The translations under genes and the position numbers were made by a program. The notes below the pieces were generated by a model, which saw nothing but the letters and a program-made list of their open reading frames with translations, had not been told where the DNA came from and made no database searches. From Parascedosporium putredinis (taxonomy: Eukaryota > Ascomycota > Sordariomycetes > Microascales > Microascaceae), in assembly GCA_949357655.1 (NCBI GenBank), contig CASHTG010000010.1, forward strand, positions 620,001 to 684,000: a DNA stretch of 64,000 nucleotides. Reading direction: 5' to 3'. How positions within the stretch are numbered: position 1 is the first letter of the stretch; each line of letters begins with the position of its first letter. Shown here in pieces: positions 22,799-35,486 of the stretch.

Positions 22799-24079
22799 TC
22801 ACATAGTGAACCAACGCGGGTTTCCATCCGTAGGGGTCTGTTCCGGATTCTGGGAGGGTGAGGGTTTTTCTGAAAGGCGAGTGAGCAGGGTTTTGGTGTG
22901 GGAGCTGGTGAGAGTGTTGAGGACGATACTGTGCTTCTGGGCGTACATGTAAATGTATAGGTCCCAGCAGCTCTCGCTGTATTTGAAGGCACTGGCCTTG
23001 GCGGCCTTCTTCCCTTTAGCGGTAGTCTTCTCCTTGCCGCTTGGCTCTTCGTCTTCATCTTCATCATCATCGGAATCCAAGACACCCATCGCCGTCAGCA
23101 TCGACGCCATTTGGAGGTACAGACCCATCACCAGCGCGAGGTTCATGACCTCGGAGTTCGGGCCGAGTAGTCCCTCGTTCTCAAGAGTCGCAAGCTGGGT
23201 AAGGAACATACGCCCAATCATGTCAGCCATATCCCCTAGAATAGTATGGTCAATCCTAGAATATCGGTTAGTAACGACTCTTGCCAACTTTAGATGCCCT
23301 TAGAGGGTTGTCATATCTACATCCGGAGACTTACATGAACAGGGGCTGAAAATGGTCATATGACACCAGAATCTGCGCCAGAGCCTCGCAAATCGCCCAC
23401 TGCCTGACCCATGGCTCCCCAGCGGCCTCCTCGAAATCGCGCAAAAGGTTCTGTATGATCTCTAACGCGCCGAATGCTTCGTGGTCGTTGAAAGTGTACG
23501 AATCGAAGTTATCTGGGCTGCGCAGTTGGAGGTGGATGATGGACTGGCCAGCAAGCTCGTTTCCAGCCTTGGTCATGATCCACGAGTGCTCCGGGTGCTT
23601 TTTGGCAGGCTTGTAGCAGAGGCATGTCTTGCCGCCATCGCATCGCCTGCGAGGAGCTACTTCGACCACGGGGATGTCGTCGTCGCCGCTTTCCTCACCT
23701 TCGTCCGATTCGTCCTCATCCTCCCAGTCATCGTCGTCGTCCTCGCCGGAGGGTTTGCATAAGCAGATGAACTTGCGCGCGCGTTGCGGGTTACGGTACT
23801 TTTTGCGGTACCAGTCGTCTAGGTTTCCCGAACCGGATACTTTGGCCCAGCGAGCCCGTCGCGGCAGCGGTGGAGAATCGGAGTCGTCATTTCCGCTTGC
23901 GGAGCCATCACTGCTATCGTCGCAACCGGCGGCACCACTCGGTGGGTCTGTGGTGGCCGAGGGTTCGGCTTCGGGCTCGGGCTCGGGCTCGGGCCCTGGC
24001 TTGACCTCTTCGATCGCGCCGCGGCTGCGCCCGTGCCGCTGGCAGTGGATACGTTGCGCTTATGTGGTCGGGCCGGCAT
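22799..24079 (-). CDS. conserved acidic fungal protein of unknown function
   Basis: Exons 24079-23335 and 23255-22799 encode about 400 residues. I do not recognise a named domain. Features are a basic N-terminus, an E-P repeat, a Ser/Asp-rich acidic stretch, then W-Y-R-K-K-Y-R-N-P and a Cys cluster (K-F-I-C-L-C-K and C-D-G-G-K-T-C-L-C-Y), a second very acidic run (D-D-D-D-D-W-E-D-E-D), and a helical C-terminal half (H-S-W-I-M-T-K-A-G-N-E to the end). The Cys pairs before and after the acidic run could form a zinc site. The intron is phase 2 and rejoins F-M-I-D-H cleanly. One base is lost in exon 1 between about 24010 and 24050. No signal peptide; probably nuclear or cytosolic. Confidence 0.75.
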
Positions 24080-24183
24080 GATTTATGAGCGAAACCAGTG
24101 GCAGTGTTTTGAGACGAAAAGAACGAACCTTCTCAGATAATGCCCACCGCTGGACATGCTCCATAGACAATATTTAGGGGAAA

Positions 24184-25634
24184 TTGCATACTTCTAATCC
24201 ATGTCGTAAATATTATCACGTTGACTCCTTACTATCATCCGGCCTCGCCATTGGCATACATAAAAATCCGACACTTGCCTTATCAGTTGAGGAATTTTTC
24301 ACGGATCCCCAGGCATGCATATACCCTATGCGCTGGGCTCCCGGGTGGTCCGCCCGAACACGACGGACGAGGACATTCCATATTCGGCGATAACCGATGA
24401 CGACCATCAGAGCGTCAGGAGCCACGCCCGTAGCCTTGGGCTAGGTGCCTCGACAACTCAGGACATGCTAAATGGTTTGGATTGGTGGAGAAGCCGGATG
24501 CAGCGCCAGCCCGGCACCACTGAGGATGAGGAGACGCCTAGTAGCAACCCATACGACCTAGAACGGTTTTTCCCCAAATACGTATCTACTTCCGCAGCCC
24601 TTCTGCTCTCCCTCTGCCCAAAGATCAAGACCTTTTATATAGGCAAATCACCTCCCAAAGGCCCGTTGTCCGAGTACCTCCTCCAGTCAAACTATGGTCT
24701 GTGTGCTCGGCCTGCCCTCCAGAAGCTGCGACAATTACGGCATCATGGATTTGAAGATCCCTCTACGACGACAGGATGTATGCTGCAGTCGAATTCCTCG
24801 GGATTTTCAGACATTTCCACCGCCTACCACAGATTACAAGTATCTCCATGGATAGCGTTTGCGATTACCAACCAGATCGGACGCTTTTCCCGCCTAGGAC
24901 CTCGTCTAGTCTAAAGAAACTTCACCTAGGGTCTTCGGATATATCAAGCGAGATGCTAGCTACCATGGTCCGCATTCCCGTTGCACTAGAAGAACTCTCC
25001 CTATCGTATGGTGATTTGGATCATTTGGAAGGGGTGAGGCCCATATCGACCTTGCCTTGCTAGGCAAATGTCTCCGCCAGCATAAGGATACGTTACGCGC
25101 GTTAGACCTTAATTTGGGCTCTGCTTTCACTCACGTGCCTGGGGAATGTGAGGATGAGGAGCTCATCAGGGAAGAATACGAGAGCCATTGTGATCGGTAT
25201 TTCCGTATGGATGAATCTACTAGTGAAGGACCTCTCTATCCGCGAGATATCATAGATCATCAATCATATGATCAAAAGATCGGCAGCCTTCACGATTACA
25301 AGGCACTAACTCGACTAAGTATCAGCATCCGAGCAATGCTTGGAGAACTCTGGTTTGACTCCACAACACTCGACCCACCTCCTGCTTTCCGCCTCATCGA
25401 CATGCTCCCGCCCAACCTGGAATATCTTTGTTTATACGGATATAAAAAGGGGCACAGCCAGATATAGACAGCCATGTTAGGGAGGTCTTGGACAAAATGG
25501 GGGAGCAGTTACCCAAACTAAAGGAGGTTGACGGGGTCGATACATGCGTGGAATCTGTCCCGCCGTCATACGGAACGGACCATGGCTGTGTGTGGGACGA
25601 GGAATCAGGCCGCCTTGGATGGCTGAAAGTGTAA
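24184..25634 (+). CDS. F-box/LRR-like protein fragment, four -1 frameshifts
   Basis: Four open segments follow each other (from about 24200, 24315, 24776 and 25057) and a last one ends at 25634; every switch moves the frame by -1. They join into one leucine-rich protein: L-L-L-S-L-C-P-K-I-K-T-F-Y, A-L-Q-K-L-R-Q-L, S-L-K-K-L-H-L-G, A-L-E-E-L-S-L-S-Y, T-L-R-A-L-D-L-N-L, T-R-L-S-I-S-I, L-E-Y-L-C-L-Y-G, ending W-L-K-V. The pattern is that of fungal F-box/LRR substrate adaptors, but I cannot find a clear F-box and the true start is uncertain, so it may be 5'-truncated. The regular -1 shifts argue for sequencing error rather than random decay. Confidence 0.6.
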
Positions 25635-26075
25635 CTGTGGGAAAATGAGCGATGTAAAGGTGATAGATCTATCGATAGTGATGGGAGAAAATGGTTCCCA
25701 GAAGGGGAACCGTTTCCAAACTAAATTATGTGTGAGAGCCCCGAACTGATCGGGGCCACCACCAACCGTGGCGCTGCAGTCAACAGAAACCGTGCTTGCA
25801 TGTAGAGTCCGATCGGGTCACGTCTGTACAGTTCAGTCACACTCATAATATACAATAGATCCATAGATGTAGCCTAAACGAAGAAGGAAAACAAAAACGC
25901 CACCCTAGAATAGAACAACTACGCTAATTATTGGGGAAGCCTTGGACAGAGAACTGCCAGAGCATGATATATACAATCTAATCAATTTGAGCTACAGATC
26001 GCTCAGAGGAAGCAAAGGAGAAAACGGGCGCGTTCATGACAGCTAACAGAGCGGTCCTCGTCAAAACTGTACGAA
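25635..26075. other. convergent 3' intergenic region
   Basis: No gene is seen between the LRR-like gene and the convergent GMC gene. Confidence 0.6.
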
Positions 26076-27988
26076 TTACGCCTCGGCAATGATGAAGTCG
26101 GCCGCGAGCTCCGCGATGCCGTACACAGCGGTTTGCGTGTGCGCGGAGAGAACAAGGGGAATGATGCTAGCATCCACGATTCGAAGGTTGGATGTGCCGT
26201 GGACGATGAGCTTCTCGCTCACCACGCCACCCTCCTCGAGGGGAAGCATGGAGCAAGTACTCGTAGGGTGGAAGAAGCTCAGAGTGGCGTCCTTTGCGAA
26301 ATTCCTCCAGTCCTCCTCGCTCTGAATCTCCTCACCGGGCTCAAACTCCTTGTCCCAGGTCTCGGCCATGGGGAGCGCGTTGGCGACCTTGCGCGCAAAT
26401 TTGGCTCCGGCGATGATGGCTTGGATATCGTGCTCGTTGGAAAGGTAGCGGGGATCAATAAGAGGCTTGCCGTGGGGGTCGGTCGGGTCGATGTGGACGT
26501 TTCCGCGGGACATGGGGTGCATCACCGTGGAGAAGATGGTGATGAACTTGCCGCCGGGGTAAGGCTTGACGCCGAGGTAGTTGTTCTCGAAGATGAGCTC
26601 GAGCTGAGGGACGGAAGAATCCTTGAGGAGCTGGATCTTCTTGCGGTCGATGGCGTGGGGGTTCGGGCCGGCGGCCTCCTCGGCGAGCGCGATCAGGTCG
26701 GCTACGGCAGCCGCATCGTCCACGACCCTGGACCAATCCGCAAAGGCGTAGGTCGACGTGGTGTAGTCGAGCCAGCTGGGCATGCCGGCGAGCCAGAGAC
26801 CGACCTGCTCGGCGGCGAACTCGCTCCCGGCGTCGTAAATCATGGCGTCGAACGAGTCGAAGCCGTCGACGAGGCGGTACACGTTGGAGGTGCGGATGTG
26901 GTCCTGGTAGTTTTCGCCCACGCCGGGCAGGTCGAGGAGGGTCTCGACACCGGCGGCCTCGAGCACCTTGGTCTGGCCGATGCCCGAGTTCTCCAAGAGG
27001 CCGGGGCTGCCGATGGAACCGGCGGAGAGGATAACCTCGCGCTTCGCCTTGATCTTGGTGCCGTCGTCGAGGGTGACGCCGGTTGCGTGGAGCTGGCCCT
27101 TGCACTTCTTGTCGGCGAAGTCGACGTGGAGGACGCGCGTGTCGGTGACGACCTCGAGGTTGTCGCCCGCGGAGGGAGGTAGCTGTTGGCGGCGTAGGAC
27201 CGGGTATACTTCGTGACGTCGACGTTGGTGGGCTGGATCGAGCCGCCGATGGGGTTCCCGCTCAGGAGCGCTCGTTAGTCTCGACGCCGACGCTCTCGAG
27301 GGTGGGCAGCCACGAGTGGAGGGCCTCGGGGAACTTGCGCGCGTAGGTGCCGCGGATGGGACCCGCGTCGCCGTGGATGTCCAGCGACGGCGCGGTAAAG
27401 TTTTCCGACTTGACCATGGCGTCCAACATGACGTCCCAGCCCCAGCCGGGGTTCCCCAGCTCGGTCCAGGAGTCGTACTCGGCCTCGGAGGCGCGGTCGT
27501 AGCAGAGGTAGTTGATGGCGGAGGAACCGCCGAGGACGTGGCCGCGGTTGACGTCGACCCTGCGGCCTCCGAGGGCTTCCTGGGGCACGGTGGTGAAGTT
27601 CCAGTCGTAGACGGTGTTGAGGGCGGATCCGCGCATGCCGGGGGCGTTGATGCGGATCTCGTCCAGGGCGGATGATCCCGCCTCGATGACGAGGATGGAG
27701 GCATCGGGAAGGCCCTGGCTAAGACGGGTGGCCAGAGCAAGACCGGCGGTGCCACCGCCAACAATGACCTATCCGGACGTTAGCTTCTGGTGGTAGTGGT
27801 ATTGCGATCGGTTGGAAGATGTGGAGAACGGGAGGTTGGCAATCGTCCCGCGCCCTTGCCTCTCACCGAGCAGACCATTCATTCTTCACGACCTAAACTT
27901 GAGAGGGCACCACTTACGTAGTCATAGCTGTCTTCCACCGCGGCAGCAACCCCGCCACGGCAGCCAGTATTATCGCGGAAAGCTTCAT
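26076..27988 (-). CDS. secreted GMC oxidoreductase (AA3_2-like), frameshifted
   Basis: FAD-dependent alcohol or sugar oxidase/dehydrogenase of the glucose-methanol-choline family. Exons 27988-27918 and 27768-26076 encode about 588 residues. A signal peptide is encoded by exon 1, then D-Y-V-I-V-G-G-G-T-A-G binds ADP of FAD. The two GMC signatures follow (G-H-V-L-G-G-S-S-A-I-N and G-S-I-G-S-P-G-L-L), and near the C-terminus the catalytic His in H-P-T-S-T-C-S-M and the second His in S-A-H-T-Q-T-A-V-Y-G. Three single bases are missing: a G near 27950 inside exon 1, a C near 27265, and a C near 27174. Each restores the reading when considered. Such enzymes supply hydrogen peroxide or pass electrons to quinones in plant cell-wall attack; substrate unknown. 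Confidence 0.9.
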
Positions 27989-30827
27989 TTTGAGTAGAAC
28001 CTGTTTGATGCAAGGCCTTTCGATGTGGGTTTGCGTATCGCCTCTTCTTCAAAGAGTGAAGGAGAAGAGGGGCAGTGAAATTAAATAGATAATTAATGAA
28101 GAAAAAGCAAAGAAAAAGGGCCAAAAGAGAGTAAGAAAAATGAGCGTATAGATCTTGGAGAAGATTCAAGAGTTCGAGAAGCCTACCCGCTCGCTAATAT
28201 CACCCTCGACCATTAATGAGAAGGAGTCGAAGGAAGGGAGCCGTCCCGGTAATATTTGAAGTAACCAGTCGTCCAGGGTATAATACATGGACACTAATGT
28301 TGTCACGGTAGTTTTTTGGTTCCTGGCGCCCCGGACTCCCGTGGCTTGACGCACGAAGCAGGCGGGCCAAGACAATAATCGAGACAACCAAGCCATGCGC
28401 TGCTACCTCGCACGGGATCGCAATACCTCTTGTGCTCACTACCATTTTTTGTGGTATTCCAATAATCCCCCTCCGTTTTCTGCTCATCCATCGACCTGAC
28501 TTGTCAGAGTCATTGAACATGGGTGTATTTTTAGGGCCCTGCGGCGCTAGAAAGGCACGAAAAGATGCCCAAGTGGTGTGGAAATGTGGAAGCTGAAGTC
28601 GAATCCTGGATTCCCCATGCTGATCGGACAGGGATAGCTGACGCCCCAGATGGATAGTGACTGCTGAGCACTTCTCCTTTCTTTTCTAATTTTTTTTTTT
28701 GTGGCCCGAACCATTTCATTCAATCGGTCCATGTTTTTCTTTTCCCGCCAGCCACCACCCATCATCGTTCTGAACAGTGAATAATACTCGGATGGCCGCA
28801 CGCAGGCCTGCAACATCCGCATGCTGACGGAAGTCTCGATGCGGACGCGATTACGCATGCTTGTGTTACACGGTTATTGCGGCACAAGTGAGCAATGAAG
28901 AAGTTCTTCCAGGCCGCCTAGCCGGACAAATGGTGACACGCAAGAATAAGAACGACATCTAAGATGATTAAAAACTTGGCGTCTAGGCAAGTTGCCCCTC
29001 TCTTGCAAGGTGCCGCATAACGCTCCAGACGTCTGCAATTGAGAAGAATCCGTCGACGAGCAGGACCTCGCATCGCCGTCCACTTCGGATGTCGCCCCGA
29101 GAATACCCTTCTTCCCCTCCGGGCCAATCTCCCGACCAATCTCGCATCCATCACCTGTTGGTCATCAAAGCCTAAACCCGTGCCTCAATCGCTGGACTGA
29201 GGCGAGGAATCTTCCATGATCAGGGTGGTCAGACATGCACGAGGGGAGATTTAAAAAGAAAAAAAAAAGAGGGAATACCCAATAACAGCATTTGAGCCAA
29301 AAGAAGAAAAGAGAGGAAAAGCTGCACCCCAACGGCGTTTTCTCAGAGACAGCATGCGAGCACCTGGCGGTTGGCTTCCCTCATTCGTCGAGTGCTCCCG
29401 TCCCCGAAAGCCGGTGGCCATTTCGTGCGCCTCAGGTCTCAGTCGCGATGCTGCCGTCAGGTACTTGTGGCCCGCGCGGTTGTACAGAGGTAGCGCAGCC
29501 ATCGAACGAGACGGCGCGGTCCAAGCAAGAGCGCGCCGTTCTCTGCCTCTGCTTGCTTCCAAGCCCCCAGCAATCTTACTCACCGTCAATGAACCTCGGC
29601 GTGCAACCACAAAAGAAAATTTTACCGCGCAGTCCCTGCCGCCAGGGCGCGCCCTGAACCAAATGTCACCGAGCCGTGCGCGTCCGCGAGCTGTTGGTGG
29701 CTCTTAATAGTGTGTCCGCGTATTATTCTTCAGTGCGTTTGGCGAGATTGAGAGGTGTCTTCGTTCGATGCAGGAACGGGCTTGATCCCTGACCAACGAG
29801 CTTTTGGCGAACCAATGGCGAGGCCGGATGTTTGCCCGACAGGGCATCCCTTGCCGGGAGTTGAAGGTAATATTCCCCGGACCAGATATCCAAAGTGCCA
29901 ACACTCTTTGACATGATGCCAGAAATTTCTGCTCCAACAAAGAATCCAATGTGCGATCAGCCACCCACTTTGACAGGACAGAAAATTCCCTTTTTCAGCT
30001 CGACCTGCTAGAAATAGCACTTCTTTTCTGTTTCTATGAGCACGTCCATCTCCTACGCACGATAAAGGAGACAGACACTAAGGTCTGCACGGTTTCTGTG
30101 GGGGTGGGGCGCTACTATTCCTCTTCAGGATTCAATGTTGGGACGGGGTGAATGATTGAAAGTTGCTACTACTTTATGAGAATAACAGAATATCTCTTCC
30201 AACAGCCCTGTTTCAACGCTAGCCGTCCGATCATGTTGACATGAAGAACGCTGGATAGGAACCAGACTCAACATCGAACGGCAAAAGGGGTAGCGCCAAA
30301 GACGTGGGTTTCCGTAGGCCCATTGCTGCTAATTGCAACATTGGAGAGAATTGAAGATGAAGTTGCTCAAACTACCGTAACGGCCGGCTGAAACTCGACA
30401 GGCACAAGTGTAACGAGTCCGTGGTTTTTGCTTCGCGTAGGTGCCTACATCCAGTGGACCTGACGTTCTGCGAGACTCCGACTTCTCACGAAAGAAAACA
30501 CAGTCAATGAGAGAATATGGGAAGGTGGGGAGACTGGACCACTATTAGGACTAACTTCTAGGGACTACTCGAGCCTTTTTTGAAGAAGAAGAAGAAAATT
30601 ACATCACATGGCAATGGAGCCCAGAACCTCATCAAGCAATCGAAGCTGTTAAATGATGACGTCGGTAGAAGCTCCTTGGATCAACTAGAGTCCCCAATCG
30701 TGATCTTCCATCAGTGATATATGTACCAGGCGAAATGGTGATTGCTAGCGAATAGCATAAGCCACGCCCATCAAATAACTCAAGAGCCCAGTATGTGTTC
30801 GCCTCTCGTTTACCTTCTCTTGCGTCC
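27989..30827. other. gene-poor spacer
   Basis: About 2.8 kb with no recognisable gene. Small ORFs at 28200-28860 and 29251-29707 overlap on both strands and show no family features. Confidence 0.5.
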
Positions 30828-31684
30828 CTAATCCTCGGCCTCGCTTGTGTCCGAACTGCTCGAGCTGCTTAACTGTACCCGGACTGACCCAAGCCTGGCG
30901 AGTTGAGGCGGCTCATTTCTCCAGCGCAATGCCGATCGCAGGAAACCGGCCACCGCGCTGTAACGAAGCGTCCCATCTAGGATTTGGTCCTTATATGCGT
31001 CATCGACACACTGTGACACAAAGGCCAGGTCCCCTTGGAACAAGTCCTTGAGGTCCGACACCCAGAGGGCAGGTTGCAGAACCTCTGGCACCTCATATGC
31101 AGCGGCCTTGGCCGTAACCATCTCCCATTGGCTGATCCAGTCCTCCCATGTCTCCGCCGGTGGGCTTGCGGTGTTCACAGCGGGCGGTGAGTTCCGGTAA
31201 CTCAATTTCCATGGCTTCGCGGAGGCTAGCATACCACTGGGAAATTCCCTGCTGCGGTGAGCAGTAGCATGTCTGTAGGTGAGACGAGACTGTGGTCAGA
31301 AATAGCTCCCTTGCCTTGGCTCTAGGCAGGGCTATCTCCCCGTAGACCATCATTTCTGTTTTGTACTCGTCCAAATCCATCTTATACAACTCAAAGCCCT
31401 CGTTGCTCATCAACGGCAATCCTTGCCCAAGGCTCATCAACGGCCATCCTTGCCCAAGGGTCAGCTTCGTGTTCCCATCAACGGGATCCATACTCTTGGG
31501 TGGCGTGCGCGGGAAATCGTTAACATAGCGCCAGACGTACGGTTCCACTGGCTTCTTCTTCTCTTCCTTTCCTTCCTTCAAAAATTTCTCCAAATACGTC
31601 TTTGTTGCCGATTTGGAGTCGCGTGAGATGGTTCCATTGGAACCAGTCCTCCTTACGGCGGAGGATGATGTTTGGCTCGTTCAT
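30828..31684 (-). pseudogene. gag-like relic, probably of a Ty1/copia-type retrotransposon
   Basis: Two offset frames join into one protein-like path. It starts at N-E-P-N-I-I-L-R-R-K-E-D-W-F-Q-W, passes K-E-E-K-K-K-P-V-E-P and A-R-E-L-F-L-T-T-V-S, and ends with W-E-D-W-I-S-Q-W-E and a Ser-rich acidic tail. The pattern resembles the N-terminal gag region of fungal copia-like elements. Frames switch near 31615 and near 31200. A short in-frame duplication gives L-G-Q-G-x-P-L-M-S twice (31404-31460). No integrase or reverse transcriptase follows and I could not delimit LTRs. It could instead be a host gene of unknown family. Confidence 0.45.
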
Positions 31685-33751
31685 TACATTGGGCACGAGC
31701 TCTGCTTGCTTGGCACAATGGTGGCTAGAGGAGGAGAGACTTCAACGTTGCTGGAGAGAGCGATAGGATGTTAGCTAAGACCCGACACTCTTGGCGGCGG
31801 TCATATCGACGGAAAATGGTCTCACCAAGTGCCTGATTCAAGTCGAGCGGAGGAACCGTATTGCATATGGGTGTACTAGATTGACACAAATGATCAATGG
31901 AAGCTGATGTTGATGACTTGGGTATTTGATGGGTTAAGGATCTTCAATTCTCGGTGGGCCAAGTTTTTGCTGTTGTTGCTAGTGCGCTCGTCTCGAATGT
32001 CAACGCATATACCCTATAGAAATAAATACATCTCTCGGTTTGTGCAGTAGGCAGGTCGCACCTTCCCCTATCGTGGCGAGCAGGTCCTTCCCTATATCGC
32101 GATGGGAAGTTTTGGCGGGAGGGCTGACTGGAGCAGTCACCGCTGAGGTTGTTCTAGACGCTTCAAGTTCCGACCAGCCTAAGACTGAGTGCAAGCTTCG
32201 TCAACGCGCTCGAGATTGCTTGAGAGTACCCTGGACCCTTTACACGACGTGGACACTGTGAAGCGCGTAACCTTCGAGATTCCCAAAGACGATTCCGAAT
32301 AGCTTAAAGTTAGCTACGCCTAGTGATTGATGCAGTTGATCTCACCACCTAAACCTAGACACTATAGACAACGATCACGATCTCATGGCTAACGAGGCCA
32401 GGGCGGCCACTATACATGGGGAGACGCAGGTTCATATTCTGCCTCAGCCGACCTCGGTCATCCTCTTTCACTGCTTTGTTGCAGGTCAATGTTGTAGACG
32501 TATCATTCTCCCCGCCCGCTTCGCCCTTTAATCCTTCGGGCTACTTCTGGTGGCCCGAAGGGTACTCTAGGTATTAGAGTGGCAGCTGACAAGGAGTACG
32601 AACAAGCGCAAAACTAGGCTACGGAGCGGAGCCAAGCCGTGCAATAAAGTCCGAGACCGGCTATGCCGTTTCCGCCGCTTTGGGCCGACACAGCGTGGTC
32701 GAATCACGTCGGTAATGGATGAAGATGCGAGGGCTTCGAAAACCAAACTAGACGCGGGGTGTTCGAGACAGCCCAAATTGTCTTTGCCTTGCGGCTCCCA
32801 AGCCATGCTGGTCAAATCTCCGTGGCATCCATTTTACTTCTCCATTTCGGGCTAGAACCCTCCTTGGCGTCAAGGCTCTTAGGTTGTGATTTAGATCTCT
32901 CAATGCCGTGTACTAGAAGCGTAATACTCACCTCCTTCTCGTCTCTTCCCGATGTGCAGTGGTCAAGTGGTAAGGCAAACGAAAGGCAAAGGCTCGCATC
33001 AAACAGTGAAGAAGGCCGGGTGCAAGGCAGCTACCCTTAGGAGGGAAAGTGCGACGCGACCACTCTATTCCGTTATGTGTAATGCGTGTCGCCCCGTCAA
33101 TTCATCTATCGTTGTATTGCTACTAGCTCCCTTGCAACTTCGGTTAGCTACGAAATCCCACCTCCCAGATCGAGGTTGCCCGAGACGGAGAAACCATCCG
33201 CTGTTACCCAATTCTCAATAACGCGGATCTATTCCTTCAAAGTCTTCCAAATTCTTCCCCTACAAAAATTAGAAATTAGCCCCAAAATTAAAGGAAAGCT
33301 CGTAAACCATTTCCTCGGGAAACACAGACCGATTGAACGTCGGGGACCCATCAGCAAGGAGGCCCGAGATCTGCTCAGGTTTTGACGTCATGAGCTCCCC
33401 ACCACCGACTCACCGGGTTGATTTATTCGGGCAAGACATCAACACCGCATCATCAGAATTCCTTAGCGGGGCAGCGACGCCGCTTTCGCTCGTAATACGT
33501 ACATGGATGGTATTTGCAGAAACCCATCCAAAGATGTCACTTGCTCGTCAGCCCAACGCGAATGTTATTCCTGATGATTGATCATCGCATGGACGAAGGG
33601 ATTGAGATATGTGGGCCAACGTTGAGCCCTTAAGGACGTTGGGCCTTGCAGTTCCTCCGGTGCAGCTTTTAACCGAATACCAATGTTCTTCCAACTCCTA
33701 TTTCCCTTGAGACTTGATTTTAGAACTGAGACGACAATCTAACTGCCCAAA
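31685..33751. other. gene-poor spacer flanking the gag-like relic
   Basis: No gene supported. The stretch 32500-32820 has a repeat-like character (G-P-K-R-R-K-R-H-S-R-S-R on the minus strand), but I cannot tie it to a known element from one copy. Confidence 0.4.
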
Positions 33752-35252
33752 ATGGCTATGGCACTGCAGGTAGGTGCCGCAGGCGTATCCCTCATGAGAT
33801 GAAGTGAAGGCGTCGTGCTCACTGTAGATAGATCACCACATTTGTCCAGCAATGGCTGGAGTCACGACCCAGCGCAAAGTCGGGATACAAAAACCCCAAC
33901 CCGATTCGATTCGGCATTCTTTCAACCGCAATGATCAACCCCGCGGGGATCATCCACCCGGTCGAAACTCACCCCGACGCCATCATCACAGCCATCGCCT
34001 CTCGTGATCTCAAATCTGCACAAGACTCCGCGAAGAAGTACCATATCGAAAAGGCGTACGGATCCTACGAGGAACTCCTTGCCGATCCAAACATTGATGC
34101 TGTGTACATCTCGGTCCCCAATGGCCTGCATGGGGGTAAGAATATTCCAAGCATTAAGCAGCAAACCTACAATACGAGGGTGGAAACCAGTGTACTAATG
34201 GTCTTGATTCAGAATGGGCGAAAAAGACGTTTGCCGCGGGGAAACACGCTCTTATCGAAAAGCCCGTTTCTGCGAACGGCGACGAGGCTGTTTCCATCTT
34301 CGAGTCTGCAAAGCAGCACAACTGCATCGGTATGGAAGCCTTTCACTGGCGCTTCCACCCCGCCGCCCATGTCGTCAAGTCCCTTGTCGATAGTGGCCGT
34401 TATGGCCGCGTCCTAGCTACACAGGCTCGCATGACCTCGCCCGCGGGGACCATACCCAAGGGTGACATTCGGTGGCAGTGGGACCTCGCCGGGGGCAGTC
34501 TCATGGACATGACTTACACAGTATCCGCCACGCGCTTCTTCCTTGGCGCGGGGACTCCCAGTTCCATCGAGTTCGCCAAAGCGCGGACCCTCAAGGATGA
34601 CTCGCGCATCGACGAAGCCATGGAGGCGGGGATGATGTTTGAGACGGAGGGCGGGCCGGTGCAAAGCACGATCAAGACGGACATGAACCAAGCCTTTGTA
34701 GGCCACGTGGTCCCCAAGGTTTGGCAGTTGCCCTCCATTCGAATCGAACTCGAGCACGCCACCATCTACTACTATAAGTGAGTTCCTCGATACGTGTCTT
34801 GACATAACAACTGAGCCATGAGAGAAAGTAATAGTAGCGCTAACGCTCTACGCAGCTTCATGATGCCGCACATCTACCACTACATCCAAATTACAGATAA
34901 GCGCACCGGACAGAAGAGCACGCAAAAGCACTATTCCTTCGGCCCTCTTTGGGGTCCCAGGTCTGAGCCTTGGTGGAGCACCTACAGGTATGCAGAGGCG
35001 GAGGAGACTTCATGGTGGATATCGTTGGAAGAATTTTGCTGACGGATACTCTCTCCTAGATACCAACTCGAGGCTTTTGTCGACAAGGTGTCTGGAAAAG
35101 ACCCAGTGCATTGGGTAAGCCCAGAGGACAGCATTGCGCAGATGCGTACGATTGATGCCATTTATGACGAATCGGGTCTTGAAAAGAGGCCAAGCACGCG
35201 AGCCACGAAAATTAAGAGCCAAATTTACCATTGTAATCCATACATCAGATAG
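33752..35252 (+). CDS. Gfo/Idh/MocA family NAD(P)-dependent oxidoreductase
   Basis: Resembles D-xylose 1-dehydrogenase (NADP+)/dihydrodiol dehydrogenase proteins. Exons are 33752-33769, 33832-34135, 34213-34777, 34856-34987 and 35060-35252; all junctions are in phase and give 403 residues with no frameshift. The first exon is only six codons. A Rossmann fold follows (I-R-F-G-I-L-S-T-A, then S-R-D, Y-I-S-V-P-N-G-L-H). The family's catalytic-site E-K-P is in A-L-I-E-K-P-V-S, with H-W-R-F-H-P downstream. The C-terminal half is the substrate-binding beta-sheet domain. The second intron acceptor has two AGs four bases apart; only the downstream one keeps frame. No signal peptide, so cytosolic. Exact substrate is unknown. 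Confidence 0.9.
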
Positions 35253-35486
35253 ACTTATAGGTAGCAATTCCAAGACATGCACTTATCATACGCCATATGT
35301 GATATCACGAGAGAGATGTGTCATGCCTAGCTGACGCCGCTTTACGATACAAAGGGAAAAGTTATGTGATTTTGGACTAGGGTTACACGTATTAGATTAA
35401 ATCATGAGGCAGGAAGTTACGCCCTGGTTGGGCGTGTGCTAGCCGCGATTAAAGATGGTATAAATGGTCTCTCTCCATGGACAAGA

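Noticed and set aside
26133..27182. 349-codon open frame on the + strand
   Set aside because: Antisense of the GMC oxidoreductase; Val/Gly/Asp/Arg-rich, as expected of a reverse-strand shadow.
32460..32820. Possible LTR or repeat boundary near the gag-like relic
   Set aside because: No matching second copy or target-site duplication was visible in the window, so an LTR cannot be supported.
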